DNA of 64,000 nucleotides, taken from GCA-2684655 sp045105235 (GTDB lineage: Bacteria > Planctomycetota > UBA1135 > UBA2386). The stretch lies in the NCBI GenBank assembly GCA_045105235.1, contig JBGCDH010000070.1, positions 1 through 64,000 on the forward strand, given 5' to 3'. A program made the position numbers and the translations under genes. The number at the start of each line of letters is the position of its first letter. Position 1 is the first letter of the stretch. Under the pieces are notes generated by a model, which did not search any database, was not told where the DNA came from, and saw only the letters and a program-made list of their open reading frames with translations. Shown in pieces: positions 1 to 9,123 of the stretch.

Positions 1-285
1 GCGCGCCGCGCGGCGGGGAGCCGCAACCGCGCGCGCTTGGCCAACTGGCGCGGAGGGTCTCGTCAGTGCCCCGCTCGCTGCGCGAGCGTGGAGCTCAAGT
101 CTTCTCGGGGCGCCGCGCGGCGGGAAGCAGCAACCGCGCACGCTCGGCCAACTGGCCCAGAGCGGCGCGACGGTTCCCCGCTCGCTGCGCGAGCGTGGAT
201 CTCAAGTCTTCCCGGGGCGCCGCTCGGCGGGAAGCAGCAACCGCGCACGCTTGGCCAACTGGCCCAGAGCGGCGCTCGGCGGGCC
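1..285. repeat. 107-bp tandem repeat, about 2.6 copies
   Basis: A 107-bp unit repeats head to tail. The block CCAACTGG occurs at 41, 148 and 255, and the block CTCGCTGCGCGAGCG at 74 and 181, each exactly 107 bp apart. The first copy is cut by the window edge and is the most diverged. Each full unit contains a short dyad (CGCTCG-CTGCG-CGAGCG) that can form a hairpin. Copies differ by scattered substitutions. Short frames cross the repeat in several phases, but none has a protein-like composition. The stretch from 286 to 480 holds no recognisable gene and is presumably the carB leader. Confidence 0.85.
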
Positions 286-480
286 CGCGGCCCCTCCGGA
301 GGTGCCGCCCCTGTGCCTTGGCCACGAAACGGAGGAGCGGCTGGTGCGGCGGCAGCGCGGATTCGGTGCGCAATTGGCGCACCGGACGTGGCTTGAGCCA
401 GCCGCGCGAACACATACCTGCCGCGAGCCGACTTTCCCCTCGCGTCGGTGAGCGGGAGTCGCTGTATTTGTTCCCCTAGA

Positions 481-3400
481 ATGCCACGCCGCGAAGACCT
501 GCAGTCGATCCTCATCCTCGGTTCGGGTCCGATCGTCATCGGACAGGCCTGCGAGTTCGACTATTCAGGCGTGCAAGCCTGCAAGTCGCTGCGCCAGGAC
601 GGGTATCGGATCATCCTCCTCAACACCACCCCGGCGACGATCATGACCGATCCCGAGATGGCGGATCGGACCTACATCGAGCCAATTACGCCCGAGGTGG
701 TCAAGAAGATCATCGAGAAGGAGCGGCCCGACGCGGTGCTGCCGACCCTGGGCGGGCAGACGGCGCTCAACTGCGCCATGCAGCTGCATGACCAGGGAGT
801 CTTCGACCAATACGACGTCGAAATGATCGGCGCCCGGCCCGAAGCCATCATCAAAGCCGAGGGACGCCAGGAGTTCCGTGAGGCGATGGAAAACATCGGC
901 CTCGAGTGCTGCCGCAGCAAGCTCGCCTACTCGATGCCCGAAGCACGCGAAGCGCTCGACGAGATCGGCCTGCCGTGCGTGATCCGCCCCGGCTTCACGA
1001 TGGGCGGCAGCGGTGGCGGCATCGCCTACAACCTGGAAGAGTTCGAGGACATCGCTTCCCGAGGCCTGCAGCTGTCGCTCAACAGCGAGATCTTGGTCGA
1101 GGAATCGATCATTGGCTGGAAGGAGTTTGAGCTCGAGGTTGTTCGCGACAAAAACGACAACTGCATCATCGTCTGCTCGATTGAGAACTTCGATGCAATG
1201 GGCGTACACACCGGCGACTCGATCACGGTGGCGCCGGCGCAGACGCTCAGCGACCGCGAGTATCAGCTGATGCGCGACGCGGCGATTGCCACGCTGCGCG
1301 AGATCGGTGTCGACACCGGCGGCTCCAACGTGCAGTTCGCGATCAACCCGCGCGATGGGCGCATGATCGTCATCGAGATGAACCCGCGCGTCTCGCGCAG
1401 CTCGGCGCTGGCCAGCAAGGCAACGGGCTTTCCCATCGCCAAGATCGCAGCCAAGCTCGCCGTCGGCTACACGCTTGACGAACTCGACAACGACATCACG
1501 AAGATCACCAAGGCCTGCTTTGAGCCGACGATCGACTACTGTGTCGTCAAGTTCCCGCGCTGGGCCTTCGAGAAGTTCCCGACAGCCGATCCGACGCTGA
1601 CGACGCAGATGAAGTCGGTCGGCGAGTGCATGGCGATCGGCGGCACCTTCAAGGAGGCCATGCAAAAGGCCTTGCGAGGACTCGAAACAGGTCGCTACGG
1701 CTACGGCAACGTGCCTGGCACGCCGACCTGCAGCGCCGAGGACTTCAACGAGGAAGCGATTCGTCCGCACCTGACGACGCCGCGCGCCGACCGGATCGAC
1801 TGGATTCGCGACGGCATGCTCGTCGGCATGAGCGTCGAGCAGATCTACGAAGCCACCGGCATCGACCCGTGGTTTCTCGACCAGCTGATGGAATTGGTCG
1901 AACAGGAGCGCCTGATCGCCGCCGCATCGAGCCAAGCAAGCGGCGACCTGCAGAGCATCGACAAGGAGCTGCTGCGACGCAGCAAGCAGATCGGCTTCAG
2001 CGACCGGCAAATCGCAGCGGCGTTCCCCAGCGAGATAACCGAGTGGGACGTGCGCGAACATCGCAAGCAGCACGGCATCGTGCCGGCATTCAAGCGCGTC
2101 GACACCTGCGCAGCGGAGTACCCGAGCCAGACTCCGTATCTCTACTCGACCTACACGGGCACCGAAGACGAAGTCGACTCTGCCCCGAACAGCAGCCCGA
2201 CGGCAGAGGCTGAGAAGCAGAGCAAGGCCAACAAGGGCCGCGTCATCGTGCTCGGCGGCGGCCCCAACCGCATCGGGCAGGGCATCGAGTTTGACTACTG
2301 CTGCGTGCACGCCGCACTCGCGCTGCGCGAGCTCGGCTACGAGACCGTCATGGTCAACAGCAACCCGGAGACGGTCTCGACCGACTTCGACACCTCGGAC
2401 ATGCTGTTCTTCGAGCCGCTGACGCACGAAGACGCGATGAACATCGTCGACCGCCTGCAGCCAAAGGGCGTCATCGTGCAGTTCGGCGGGCAGACGCCGC
2501 TCAACCTCGCGCGCGGTTTGCAGGACCATGGCGCACCGCTTGTCGGCACCAGCGTCGACTCGATCGACCGCGCCGAAGACCGCGATCTGTTTAGCAAGCT
2601 GATCCAAAAGATCGGCATCGACCAGCCACCCAACGGCATGGCCAGCAATGCCGAGGAGGCCCTCGCGGCGGCTGCCGACATCGGCTACCCCGTTCTTGTC
2701 CGGCCAAGCTTCGTGCTCGGCGGCCGCGCCATGCAGATTGTCTACGACCGCGAGGCGCTGCTCTCCTACATGGACGAGCACCGCGCCATCTCGGCCGAAC
2801 GCCCATTGCTCGTCGACAAGTTCCTCGACGCCGCCATCGAAGTCGACGTTGACGCGATCGCCGACGGTGATGAGGTCATCATCGGCGGCGTCATGGAGCA
2901 CATCGAAGAAGCCGGCATCCACTCCGGCGACTCGAGCTGCTCGCTACCGCCCTACACGCTGAGCGACGGCACGATCCAGCAAATCACCGACCAGACGCGA
3001 GCGCTCGCCAAGGCGCTCAACGTCATCGGCCTGATGAACGTGCAGTGGGCCGTGCGCGGCGCCAAGGTCTACATCATCGAGGCCAACCCCCGCGCATCGC
3101 GCACGGTGCCGTTCGTCAGCAAGGCGATCGGACAACCGCTCGCCAAGATGGCCGCACGCGTCATGCTCGGCGAAAAGCTCAAGGACCTCGGGCTGGTCGA
3201 GCGGCTCGAGCCGCCGTTCTTCTCGGTCAAAGCACCCGTGTTTCCGTTCGGCAAATTCCAAGGCGTCGACACCGTGCTCGGCCCGGAGATGAAGTCGACC
3301 GGCGAAGTGATGGGCATCGACAAGCGCTTCGGCACCGCATTCGCCAAAGCCATGGTCGGCGCCGGCAACGCACTGCCGAGCGAGGGCAAGGTGTTTGTGT

Positions 3401-3795
3401 CGGTGCGGGATGAGGACAAGCGCCTGATCCTGCCGCTCGTGGATCGGCTCGCGGGACTCGGCTTCGAAATCGTTGCGACGAGCGGCACGGCGCGGGCACT
3501 CGAAAATGCCGGCGTGCCGGTTCAACGCGTGCAGAAGATCCACGAAGGCCGCCCCCACGTGCTCGACCTTGTCGTCAACCGCGAGGTTCGCTTGATCATC
3601 AACACGCCGAGCGGCCGCCGCGAACGCAGTGACGACCGACTGATCCGCAGCGCCGCCGCCACGCACCGGATCCCGTGCATCACGACGCTGGCCGCCGCGT
3701 CGGCGACGATCCAGGGCATGGAAAACTGGATGAAAAAACCGCTCGAGGTCTCGCCGGTGCAGGAGCACCACGCGAGCTTTGCGAGCGACGCCTAG
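481..3795 (+). CDS. carB: Carbamoyl-phosphate synthase large subunit
   Basis: Synthesises carbamoyl phosphate from bicarbonate, ATP and the ammonia delivered by CarA, feeding pyrimidine and arginine synthesis in the cytoplasm. The two homologous synthetase halves are clear. The first starts with ILGSGPIVIGQACEFDYSG, followed by an ATP-grasp domain with the glycine-rich TMGGSGGGIAYN. The second starts near residue 586 with VLGGGPNRIGQGIEFDY, followed by RPSFVLGGRAMQ. From about residue 970 comes the MGS-like allosteric domain (VATSGTARALENAGV). At 1104 residues it is slightly longer than typical CarB, partly because of a polar linker between the halves. I chose the ATG at 481 because the family begins at MPRREDL. 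An in-frame GTG at 448 would add 11 residues. No carA lies in the window. Confidence 0.97.
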   Translation: MPRREDLQSILILGSGPIVIGQACEFDYSGVQACKSLRQDGYRIILLNTTPATIMTDPEMADRTYIEPITPEVVKKIIEKERPDAVLPTLGGQTALNCAMQLHDQGVFDQYDVEMIGARPEAIIKAEGRQEFREAMENIGLECCRSKLAYSMPEAREALDEIGLPCVIRPGFTMGGSGGGIAYNLEEFEDIASRGLQLSLNSEILVEESIIGWKEFELEVVRDKNDNCIIVCSIENFDAMGVHTGDSITVAPAQTLSDREYQLMRDAAIATLREIGVDTGGSNVQFAINPRDGRMIVIEMNPRVSRSSALASKATGFPIAKIAAKLAVGYTLDELDNDITKITKACFEPTIDYCVVKFPRWAFEKFPTADPTLTTQMKSVGECMAIGGTFKEAMQKALRGLETGRYGYGNVPGTPTCSAEDFNEEAIRPHLTTPRADRIDWIRDGMLVGMSVEQIYEATGIDPWFLDQLMELVEQERLIAAASSQASGDLQSIDKELLRRSKQIGFSDRQIAAAFPSEITEWDVREHRKQHGIVPAFKRVDTCAAEYPSQTPYLYSTYTGTEDEVDSAPNSSPTAEAEKQSKANKGRVIVLGGGPNRIGQGIEFDYCCVHAALALRELGYETVMVNSNPETVSTDFDTSDMLFFEPLTHEDAMNIVDRLQPKGVIVQFGGQTPLNLARGLQDHGAPLVGTSVDSIDRAEDRDLFSKLIQKIGIDQPPNGMASNAEEALAAAADIGYPVLVRPSFVLGGRAMQIVYDREALLSYMDEHRAISAERPLLVDKFLDAAIEVDVDAIADGDEVIIGGVMEHIEEAGIHSGDSSCSLPPYTLSDGTIQQITDQTRALAKALNVIGLMNVQWAVRGAKVYIIEANPRASRTVPFVSKAIGQPLAKMAARVMLGEKLKDLGLVERLEPPFFSVKAPVFPFGKFQGVDTVLGPEMKSTGEVMGIDKRFGTAFAKAMVGAGNALPSEGKVFVSVRDEDKRLILPLVDRLAGLGFEIVATSGTARALENAGVPVQRVQKIHEGRPHVLDLVVNREVRLIINTPSGRRERSDDRLIRSAAATHRIPCITTLAAASATIQGMENWMKKPLEVSPVQEHHASFASDA

Positions 3796-3869
3796 ACGCA
3801 TCGCGTCCCGGCCACCCCTTCCCCGCCGCCGCCGCGGTCCGCTCGCGGGCCGCGCAGCCGACTAGCGGC

Positions 3870-4841
3870 TCAACGCAGCACAGGCTCGATCACGCCGCGC
3901 AAGAACGCATCGTGAAACAGCCACGAGACCGGCAGCAGCAGCCAAAGGTAGGTCCACAGCCGCCCCCAGGGTCCGGCAACCCGCACCCCACGAGCCCGCA
4001 GAGCATCTTCGATCCAAACCGCGAGGGCGTGCAGCGCGAAGTAGGCCGTAGGCCAACCGTAGGCAGCATCCACGGGCAGACTGCAGCCGACCTCATGCAG
4101 CAAGCCGCTCGCCAAAAAGCCGCTCGCCGTCGCGACCCCGGCCCCCACCCGGCCGGCCAGCGGCCGATAGATGACCAGCTGCGTCATCGTCGAAAACGCC
4201 AGGTTCCAGCGCTTCGCCCAAAACTCGCGCAGGCTCTGCGAAAGCCACGGGGCGCGAAACTGTGGTTCGACCGGGAAGCCGAGCATGCGCAGCAGCGCCG
4301 CGTGCAGGCCGATCCAGCCGAAGTGCAGAATCATGCTGAGCGCAACGAGGGCCAGCATGCAGCACAACCACCAATGGCTCGACCCGATGGAGCCGTAGAG
4401 CCAGCGCAGCGACAGCAGCGCGCTTCCGCCGACAGCGACCCAAAGCAGGCTTGCGCGAAGCAGCAACCACACGCCCTCGCGACTGCGGGCAACGCGACGG
4501 CGCTCGAAGGCCCGCGGCTGCATGCCGAGCCACCCTCCGGCAAACGCGAGCCACGAACGAAAGACGAGCGCCGGCCGGCCAACGCGCCGCACTTCAACAC
4601 CAACGACCGCCTTCATGGCCATCAGCAGCAGCGAGCTCAGTGCGATCATGCGCACGCCGGCGGCCTCTGCCGACAGCGCAACGCTCGTCGCGGCGACCGT
4701 CAGCACGGCCAGCAGCCGCGAAGCCCACAGCGCGGAGCGGCCAGCGGAGAGCTGCAGGCGAAACCCCACGGCAAACAGAACCGCCGCGGCACCACCTACC
4801 GCCAACAAAACACCTGGAGCTGAAGGCGTGTAGCCCGTCAC
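3870..4841 (-). CDS. Wax-synthase-type MBOAT membrane acyltransferase
   Basis: A 323-residue polytopic membrane protein, mostly hydrophobic, with a GTG start. Near residues 203-213 it has SLREFWAKRWNL, and at 243-250 LASGLLHE. These match the two conserved landmarks of the plant-type wax synthase and MBOAT acyltransferase families: an (F/W)W-rich segment with an Arg-Trp-Asn motif, and an active-site histidine in an S-G-x-x-H-E context (His249 here). The known family reaction is acyl transfer from acyl-CoA to an alcohol or another acceptor in the membrane. The acceptor here cannot be read from sequence. It follows a small membrane protein by 21 bp, so the two are probably co-transcribed. It is convergent with carB. 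Confidence 0.75.
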   Translation of the reverse strand: MTGYTPSAPGVLLAVGGAAAVLFAVGFRLQLSAGRSALWASRLLAVLTVAATSVALSAEAAGVRMIALSSLLLMAMKAVVGVEVRRVGRPALVFRSWLAFAGGWLGMQPRAFERRRVARSREGVWLLLRASLLWVAVGGSALLSLRWLYGSIGSSHWWLCCMLALVALSMILHFGWIGLHAALLRMLGFPVEPQFRAPWLSQSLREFWAKRWNLAFSTMTQLVIYRPLAGRVGAGVATASGFLASGLLHEVGCSLPVDAAYGWPTAYFALHALAVWIEDALRARGVRVAGPWGRLWTYLWLLLPVSWLFHDAFLRGVIEPVLR

Positions 4842-4862
4842 CGCATCACCATATGCGCAGCA

Positions 4863-5267
4863 CTACAGCCCGCGCAGCGTCGCGACACCGTAGACGCCGG
4901 TCAAAAACATGAACGCGAAGAGGAAGCCGACGTCGGCGGCACGAAAGAACCAGCCCTGCGGTTTTGCACCGCTGTAGGCAAACAACTGGATCAGCACGCG
5001 TGCGCCCCAGTAGGCCGTGATGAAGCCCGCAACCGTGCGAGCCAAGACCGTTCCGTCCGTCAGCATCTGCGGATTCAGCATCGAGATGCCTGCGAAAAAC
5101 AGGTTGGTGCAGCAGATGTAGGCTGCATACGTCCAGAAGATATGACGCGTCAATTCATCGAGACGCGCCGTTTGCTCGCGCCAGCCAAGGATGCGCGGCA
5201 ACGCCAGGCTCGACAGCACAATCAGCAGCTGCAGCACACCGGCCCAGAAAATGAAGGTCTCCAACAT
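4863..5267 (-). CDS. Small four-helix integral membrane protein, unknown
   Basis: A 134-residue protein with about four predicted membrane segments: near residues 4-24, 41-62, 77-93 and 109-129. The segments are joined by short polar loops such as GWREQTARLDELTRH. No known motif was recognised. It begins with ATG at 5267 and ends 21 bp before the wax-synthase-like gene, so it is probably the first gene of a two-gene operon and may act with that acyltransferase. The evidence for a partnership is only spacing and shared membrane location. The reading frame itself is convincing because of its regular hydrophobic pattern and coherent length. Confidence 0.7.
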   Translation of the reverse strand: MLETFIFWAGVLQLLIVLSSLALPRILGWREQTARLDELTRHIFWTYAAYICCTNLFFAGISMLNPQMLTDGTVLARTVAGFITAYWGARVLIQLFAYSGAKPQGWFFRAADVGFLFAFMFLTGVYGVATLRGL

Positions 5268-5368
5268 CGCCTATGTGTCCTCACCCAATAGAACACAGGC
5301 CAGCGCCGGTTCTTTCTCACAACGTGCGTTTCTCGCGAAGGCCAACGCGGCAGCCGGCCCTGAGACCA

Positions 5369-6577
5369 TCAATTCACCGAAACGCTCTCCACAAGCCCAT
5401 CGCCATCGAGGTCGCCAACCCGAGGCAGCTGTGTAACGACACGTTCCAGCAACTCCGCGCCAAGCGCCCCCACAGAGAGGCCGCCGTCAAAAGGCGCCAG
5501 GCGAGCGTGCTCATCGAACCGCCGCACCAGAACCCGTCCGCTGTCAAAGCGCGTTACAAAGAGGCGCTCGCCGGCGTCGGTCTTGAGCACACCGCTCTGG
5601 CCCGAAGCGCTGGCGATGCCAAACCACGGCCCGGTCGTCCGCGCCAATCGGCAGCCGCCGGACTCACGCCGAAAGTGATAGACCATCAGCACGCCGCTGC
5701 CGGCGCGGTCCGTGCGCCAAACCAGCACATCGTCGCGCTGATCGCCATCGGCATCAAAAACGGCAAAGCAGCTGACGTCAGGCCACGCAACACCATGGAG
5801 CGTGCAGAGCAGCTCCCCCTGCTTCTCGACGCGCTGGATCACGAGGGAGTCGGAACGTGGCGCAGCAGAGGGGCGAGCGACCGCCCCTGAGCCGCTTCCG
5901 TAGAGCGACCAGATGGCACAGCGATCGGAGCGAGACAGCACCACGGGCGCATTGGCGACAGCGCCAACACGCATCACCGCGCGCTCATCCAAGCTGTGCC
6001 CAATGCCGAGCACGTGCCCGAGTTCGTGCAAGGCGGTCGCCTGCACGGAGAAGACGCCCGCCTCGCGAGAAACCCCGGCACACCAGCGCTGCGCCGCATC
6101 AAAGTGCACGTAGGTCCCGCGCGCGACGGGCCCGGAATGCGCCGCGTTGCCGCGCACGCCAAACGGCTCGCACGCGCCGTGACGGCCACGACGGAAGCCG
6201 AGCGTGACGTCTGCCTCGGCAGCATCGCCCGGCAGCAACTCCACGAAGCCGACCACGCCAAGCTGCGACCACGTGGCGCATGCCGCACGCACCGCGTCGC
6301 GCCAGGCGCCCGGAGCGATGGGCGGATCGAACGCAGCTTCTCGCAGCGGCTCGATCCGGTAGGTCAACGCCGCTGGGTCTTGCCAACGGCCGCGCACGGC
6401 AAAGTGGACCGGCGCATCCGCGGGAGATTCGATTGACGAGCTATCCGATAACGCCGCCGGCGCGGAGACGTCCGGCGCAGCTTTCCGGCAGCCAAAGGCG
6501 AGCAGCATGGCCGCAGGTAGCGCGAGACAAGCCCCGCGCTGACGATGCCCATCCCCACGCCCGCGCCGCGTCCGCAT
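5369..6577 (-). CDS. Matrixin-type zinc metalloprotease lipoprotein
   Basis: A 402-residue exported protein. An Arg-rich start and hydrophobic stretch lead to a lipobox-like LAFGC, so Cys30 is the likely lipidated residue. The catalytic domain carries the full metzincin motif HELGHVLGIGHS (first His at 184), with a Met-turn candidate AVMRV near 202, as in peptidase family M10A. The C-terminal half (about residues 250-402) ends in calcium-loop-like segments, DADGDQRDD and GDLDGDGLVE, resembling FG-GAP/VCBS repeats that may form a binding propeller. It starts 8 bp after the di-haem gene upstream, so it is probably the third gene of that operon. The substrate is unknown. The protease call is strong; surface exposure is inferred. 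Confidence 0.85.
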   Translation of the reverse strand: MRTRRGRGDGHRQRGACLALPAAMLLAFGCRKAAPDVSAPAALSDSSSIESPADAPVHFAVRGRWQDPAALTYRIEPLREAAFDPPIAPGAWRDAVRAACATWSQLGVVGFVELLPGDAAEADVTLGFRRGRHGACEPFGVRGNAAHSGPVARGTYVHFDAAQRWCAGVSREAGVFSVQATALHELGHVLGIGHSLDERAVMRVGAVANAPVVLSRSDRCAIWSLYGSGSGAVARPSAAPRSDSLVIQRVEKQGELLCTLHGVAWPDVSCFAVFDADGDQRDDVLVWRTDRAGSGVLMVYHFRRESGGCRLARTTGPWFGIASASGQSGVLKTDAGERLFVTRFDSGRVLVRRFDEHARLAPFDGGLSVGALGAELLERVVTQLPRVGDLDGDGLVESVSVN

Positions 6578-6585
6578 CGCGCGGA

Positions 6586-7719
6586 CTACAGATCCTCCAG
6601 GAACAGCAGCAGCGCTTCCTGGCGCTCGGGCGACAGAGTTTCGAATGCCATACGAACCTGATCGGCCTCACCAAAGTGCGCGAGGATCGCCCCGCGCAGG
6701 TCTTCGGCCCGCCCGTCGTGCATGTAGGGAGCCGTATCGCGGATGCCCCACAGCGGCGGCGTGCGAAAGAAGCCGACGCCAGCGCCCGGTTCTTCCATGC
6801 CGCGGAAGTCGGCCGGCATGACGTTGTGCAGAAGCAGGTTCGAGTAGAGCGGGACCGGCCCCATCGGGCTGGGCAAGCTCGGCGTGTGGCACTTGGCGCA
6901 GCCCACCTCGGCAAACGCCGACAGGCCATCGGCGACCCGTGGATCGCTGGAGCCAGCACGCTCGGGTGCCGGCAGCTGCTCGATGAAGAAGGCCACATCC
7001 TCGACCACCGCTTGCGAGACCTCCGGATCCGCAACCGCATCGCCGTCCGACAGCAGGGCAAAGCCGCGGCCGTTGTCCGGAGACGTCAGGCCGAGTTCGC
7101 CGCCCATCGCGTCGTCGACGAAATCCGACAGGCGCGGAACCTGGGCCTTCCAGCCGAAGCGACCGATTTCGATCACGCCGCCGATTTCGAGCCGCCGCGC
7201 GACTCCAAAGATGCCGTCGTTGTCCGCGTCGTTGACGTCTTCGTTGGATGTGATGACCGCACCAGGAATCTGATCGATCAAGCCGTCGCCGAGGATCGAC
7301 GGCGTTTGCCGCTGCTCAAAGACGTCGGCGGCCGCCAACCCTGTGGTCTCATATTCCTCGCGCCCATGGGTCGTCGGCACGCGCAGCTTGCTGAGGATCT
7401 GTCCGCCGGCAAGGTTCTCGAACGGGCCGGCGCCGCCGTTGTCGCGCGCAAACCGCGTGACGTTGACTTCGATCGGCCCAGCACCGCCAAGCACGGGGTC
7501 TTGGTGGCAGGCGCGGCAGCTATCGCCGTTGATATCCGGCGACCCCAGGCCTTCTGGAATGGAGAACGCCTTGTCGAACAGAGCGCGCCCGCGCTCGAGC
7601 TGGGTCTCTTCGCCAGAGGTGCCCTGGCCCTGCATGCTGAAAACCGCCAGGGCGGCCGTGCCGAGCACGAGGTGGCGGAACTGCAAGATGGGAGTGGATG
7701 ACATCGTGGATACCCCCAT
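6586..7719 (-). CDS. Di-haem oxidoreductase-like protein (DUF1111/DHOR family)
   Basis: A 377-residue periplasmic c-type cytochrome with two haem-binding motifs, CRACH at residues 68-72 and CAKCH near residue 275. It ends with the family's characteristic PYMHDGRAEDLRGAI segment. These features place it in the DUF1111/DHOR group, related to MauG and bacterial di-haem peroxidases. The physiological substrate of this group is generally undefined. Its ATG at 7719 overlaps the stop codon of the upstream paralogue in the string TAATG, implying translational coupling. A second in-frame ATG at 7704 sits behind a GGGGGT ribosome-site-like run and is an equally reasonable start (MSSTPILQ). An N-terminal hydrophobic segment serves as the signal peptide. 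Confidence 0.85.
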   Translation of the reverse strand: MGVSTMSSTPILQFRHLVLGTAALAVFSMQGQGTSGEETQLERGRALFDKAFSIPEGLGSPDINGDSCRACHQDPVLGGAGPIEVNVTRFARDNGGAGPFENLAGGQILSKLRVPTTHGREEYETTGLAAADVFEQRQTPSILGDGLIDQIPGAVITSNEDVNDADNDGIFGVARRLEIGGVIEIGRFGWKAQVPRLSDFVDDAMGGELGLTSPDNGRGFALLSDGDAVADPEVSQAVVEDVAFFIEQLPAPERAGSSDPRVADGLSAFAEVGCAKCHTPSLPSPMGPVPLYSNLLLHNVMPADFRGMEEPGAGVGFFRTPPLWGIRDTAPYMHDGRAEDLRGAILAHFGEADQVRMAFETLSPERQEALLLFLEDL

Positions 7720-8987
7720 TAGAGGTGCCTCAGGAACTCGAGCAGGTCTGCGCGCTGGTCGGCGGACAGATCGACATAGGCTTCGCGGATCGACTCCGCT
7801 TCACCGCCGTGCATGCGGATCGCATCATCGAGCGTGCTGGCGCGCCCGTCGTGCAAGTAGGGCCCCACGCGCGACACACCCCACAGAGGCTGGGTGCGCC
7901 ACTCGCTCTCGGTCGTCGACGACGCCAGCGCACTGCTCTGTGGCGAGCCAAAGCTGACCTCACCGGCGAGCTCTGGGCCCATATCGTGGATCAGCAAATC
8001 GGTGTAGGCCGTCACTGGGCCCGTCGAGGACTCGAGCGATGGAATGTGGCATTTGACGCAGCCGACGTCGGCAAAGACCGTCTGCCCGCGGACGGCGGAC
8101 TCACTGAAAGCCATCGGCTGAGGCGGCGCCAAAAAGCGGCTGAACGCGATCAGGTCGCCAAGATCACTTGGCGACATCTCCGGGTCGGGCACGCCATCGT
8201 TGTCGGTCGTCGGCGCGTTGGGCGTCGCCGATCCCTGCACGAAAGCACCGTGCCCCATGCTGACCGCCGCGCCTTCACCGAGCAGGGCATTTGTCGTCAC
8301 ACCCATCTGGTTGAACAGCGGCGCACGCGTGAAGATCTCGATGTTGTTGGCCTGCGCCTTGGTGCCAAAGCGCCCAAGTCCCACGCCATCGTTGTTGGCG
8401 CGGCCGCTGATGCCGTCGGCGTCGGCATCGTCCGGATCGGCGTTGGCCAAGATCGTTTGATCGCTGATCCGCTCAAACAGCCCGACACCGAACATGGGGA
8501 TCGAGTTGCGCTGATCCGACTGAACCGGCAGCACGCCGATGTTCGTCGGGATCGTCGAGCGCCCGCCCGTCAACGTGAACTGCTGGCTGAGGATCGTGCC
8601 AAACGAAGGCACCACCGGACTGATCAACCCGGGCAGGTTGAAGGAGAACGGCGAGAAGCCGTAGGTCGCGACGTAGAAGTTTCGGTAGAGATCGGAGCCG
8701 CCGCCGGGGGCAGGCTCGCTGTGGCACGACATGCAGCTGCTCGCGTTGTAGAGCGGGCCAAGGCCGGTGCTCGGCGTAAACCGCCGCAGGAACACTTCGC
8801 GGCCGCGCTCGAAAGCAGCGAGTTCATCGGCTGTCAAACCGGACATCGGATCGCCGAGATTGACAACGGGAACCGGGTCGGGCACGGGATCCGGGACCGG
8901 CTGCACCGGGCCCGCCGTGGACCGGTTTTCGCAACCGGCCGCGAGTGCCAGCGCGCCGATGCCGACAAATACAATCGAGAGCTTCAT
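7719..8987 (-). CDS. Di-haem oxidoreductase-like lipoprotein (DUF1111/DHOR family)
   Basis: A 422-residue lipoprotein. The start MKLSIVFVGIGALALAAGC gives a clean lipobox with Cys19, followed by a Pro-Val-Asp linker. Haem motifs are CMSCH at residues 85-89 and CVKCH near residue 310. The tail YLHDGRASTLDDAIRMHGGEA is typical of the DUF1111/DHOR family. A longer reading frame extends upstream to 9536, but the lipoprotein signal fixes the start at 8987. It is the first gene of a leftward operon with a second di-haem protein and a matrixin, and is divergent from the transaldolase gene. Two paralogous di-haem proteins side by side suggest an electron-transfer or oxidative protein-modification pair. 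That role is inference. Confidence 0.87.
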   Translation of the reverse strand: MKLSIVFVGIGALALAAGCENRSTAGPVQPVPDPVPDPVPVVNLGDPMSGLTADELAAFERGREVFLRRFTPSTGLGPLYNASSCMSCHSEPAPGGGSDLYRNFYVATYGFSPFSFNLPGLISPVVPSFGTILSQQFTLTGGRSTIPTNIGVLPVQSDQRNSIPMFGVGLFERISDQTILANADPDDADADGISGRANNDGVGLGRFGTKAQANNIEIFTRAPLFNQMGVTTNALLGEGAAVSMGHGAFVQGSATPNAPTTDNDGVPDPEMSPSDLGDLIAFSRFLAPPQPMAFSESAVRGQTVFADVGCVKCHIPSLESSTGPVTAYTDLLIHDMGPELAGEVSFGSPQSSALASSTTESEWRTQPLWGVSRVGPYLHDGRASTLDDAIRMHGGEAESIREAYVDLSADQRADLLEFLRHL

Positions 8988-9123
8988 GGGATAGTAGCTA
9001 GCCGAGTAAGGGGCCACGGCAACGCCGACTGGCTGAACCGCGACTAGAGCATAGCGCAATGGCCAGCAACGGGGAGCGGCCTGAGCACTCTCGCGTGGGC
9101 ACAAACCTGCGTTGCAACCGCGC

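Noticed and set aside
1..285. CRISPR array
   Set aside because: The repeated unit is 107 bp with no variable spacers and scattered substitutions, unlike the 24-40-bp repeats and unique spacers of CRISPR.
565..2922. 785-codon open frame on the minus strand opposite carB
   Set aside because: It lies wholly inside carB, has an Asp-, His-, Ala- and Val-rich composition expected from antisense of GC-rich codons, and lacks any recognisable motif.
6280..7701. 473-codon plus-strand frame across the matrixin and di-haem genes
   Set aside because: It runs antisense to two genes with intact haem-binding and zinc-binding motifs.
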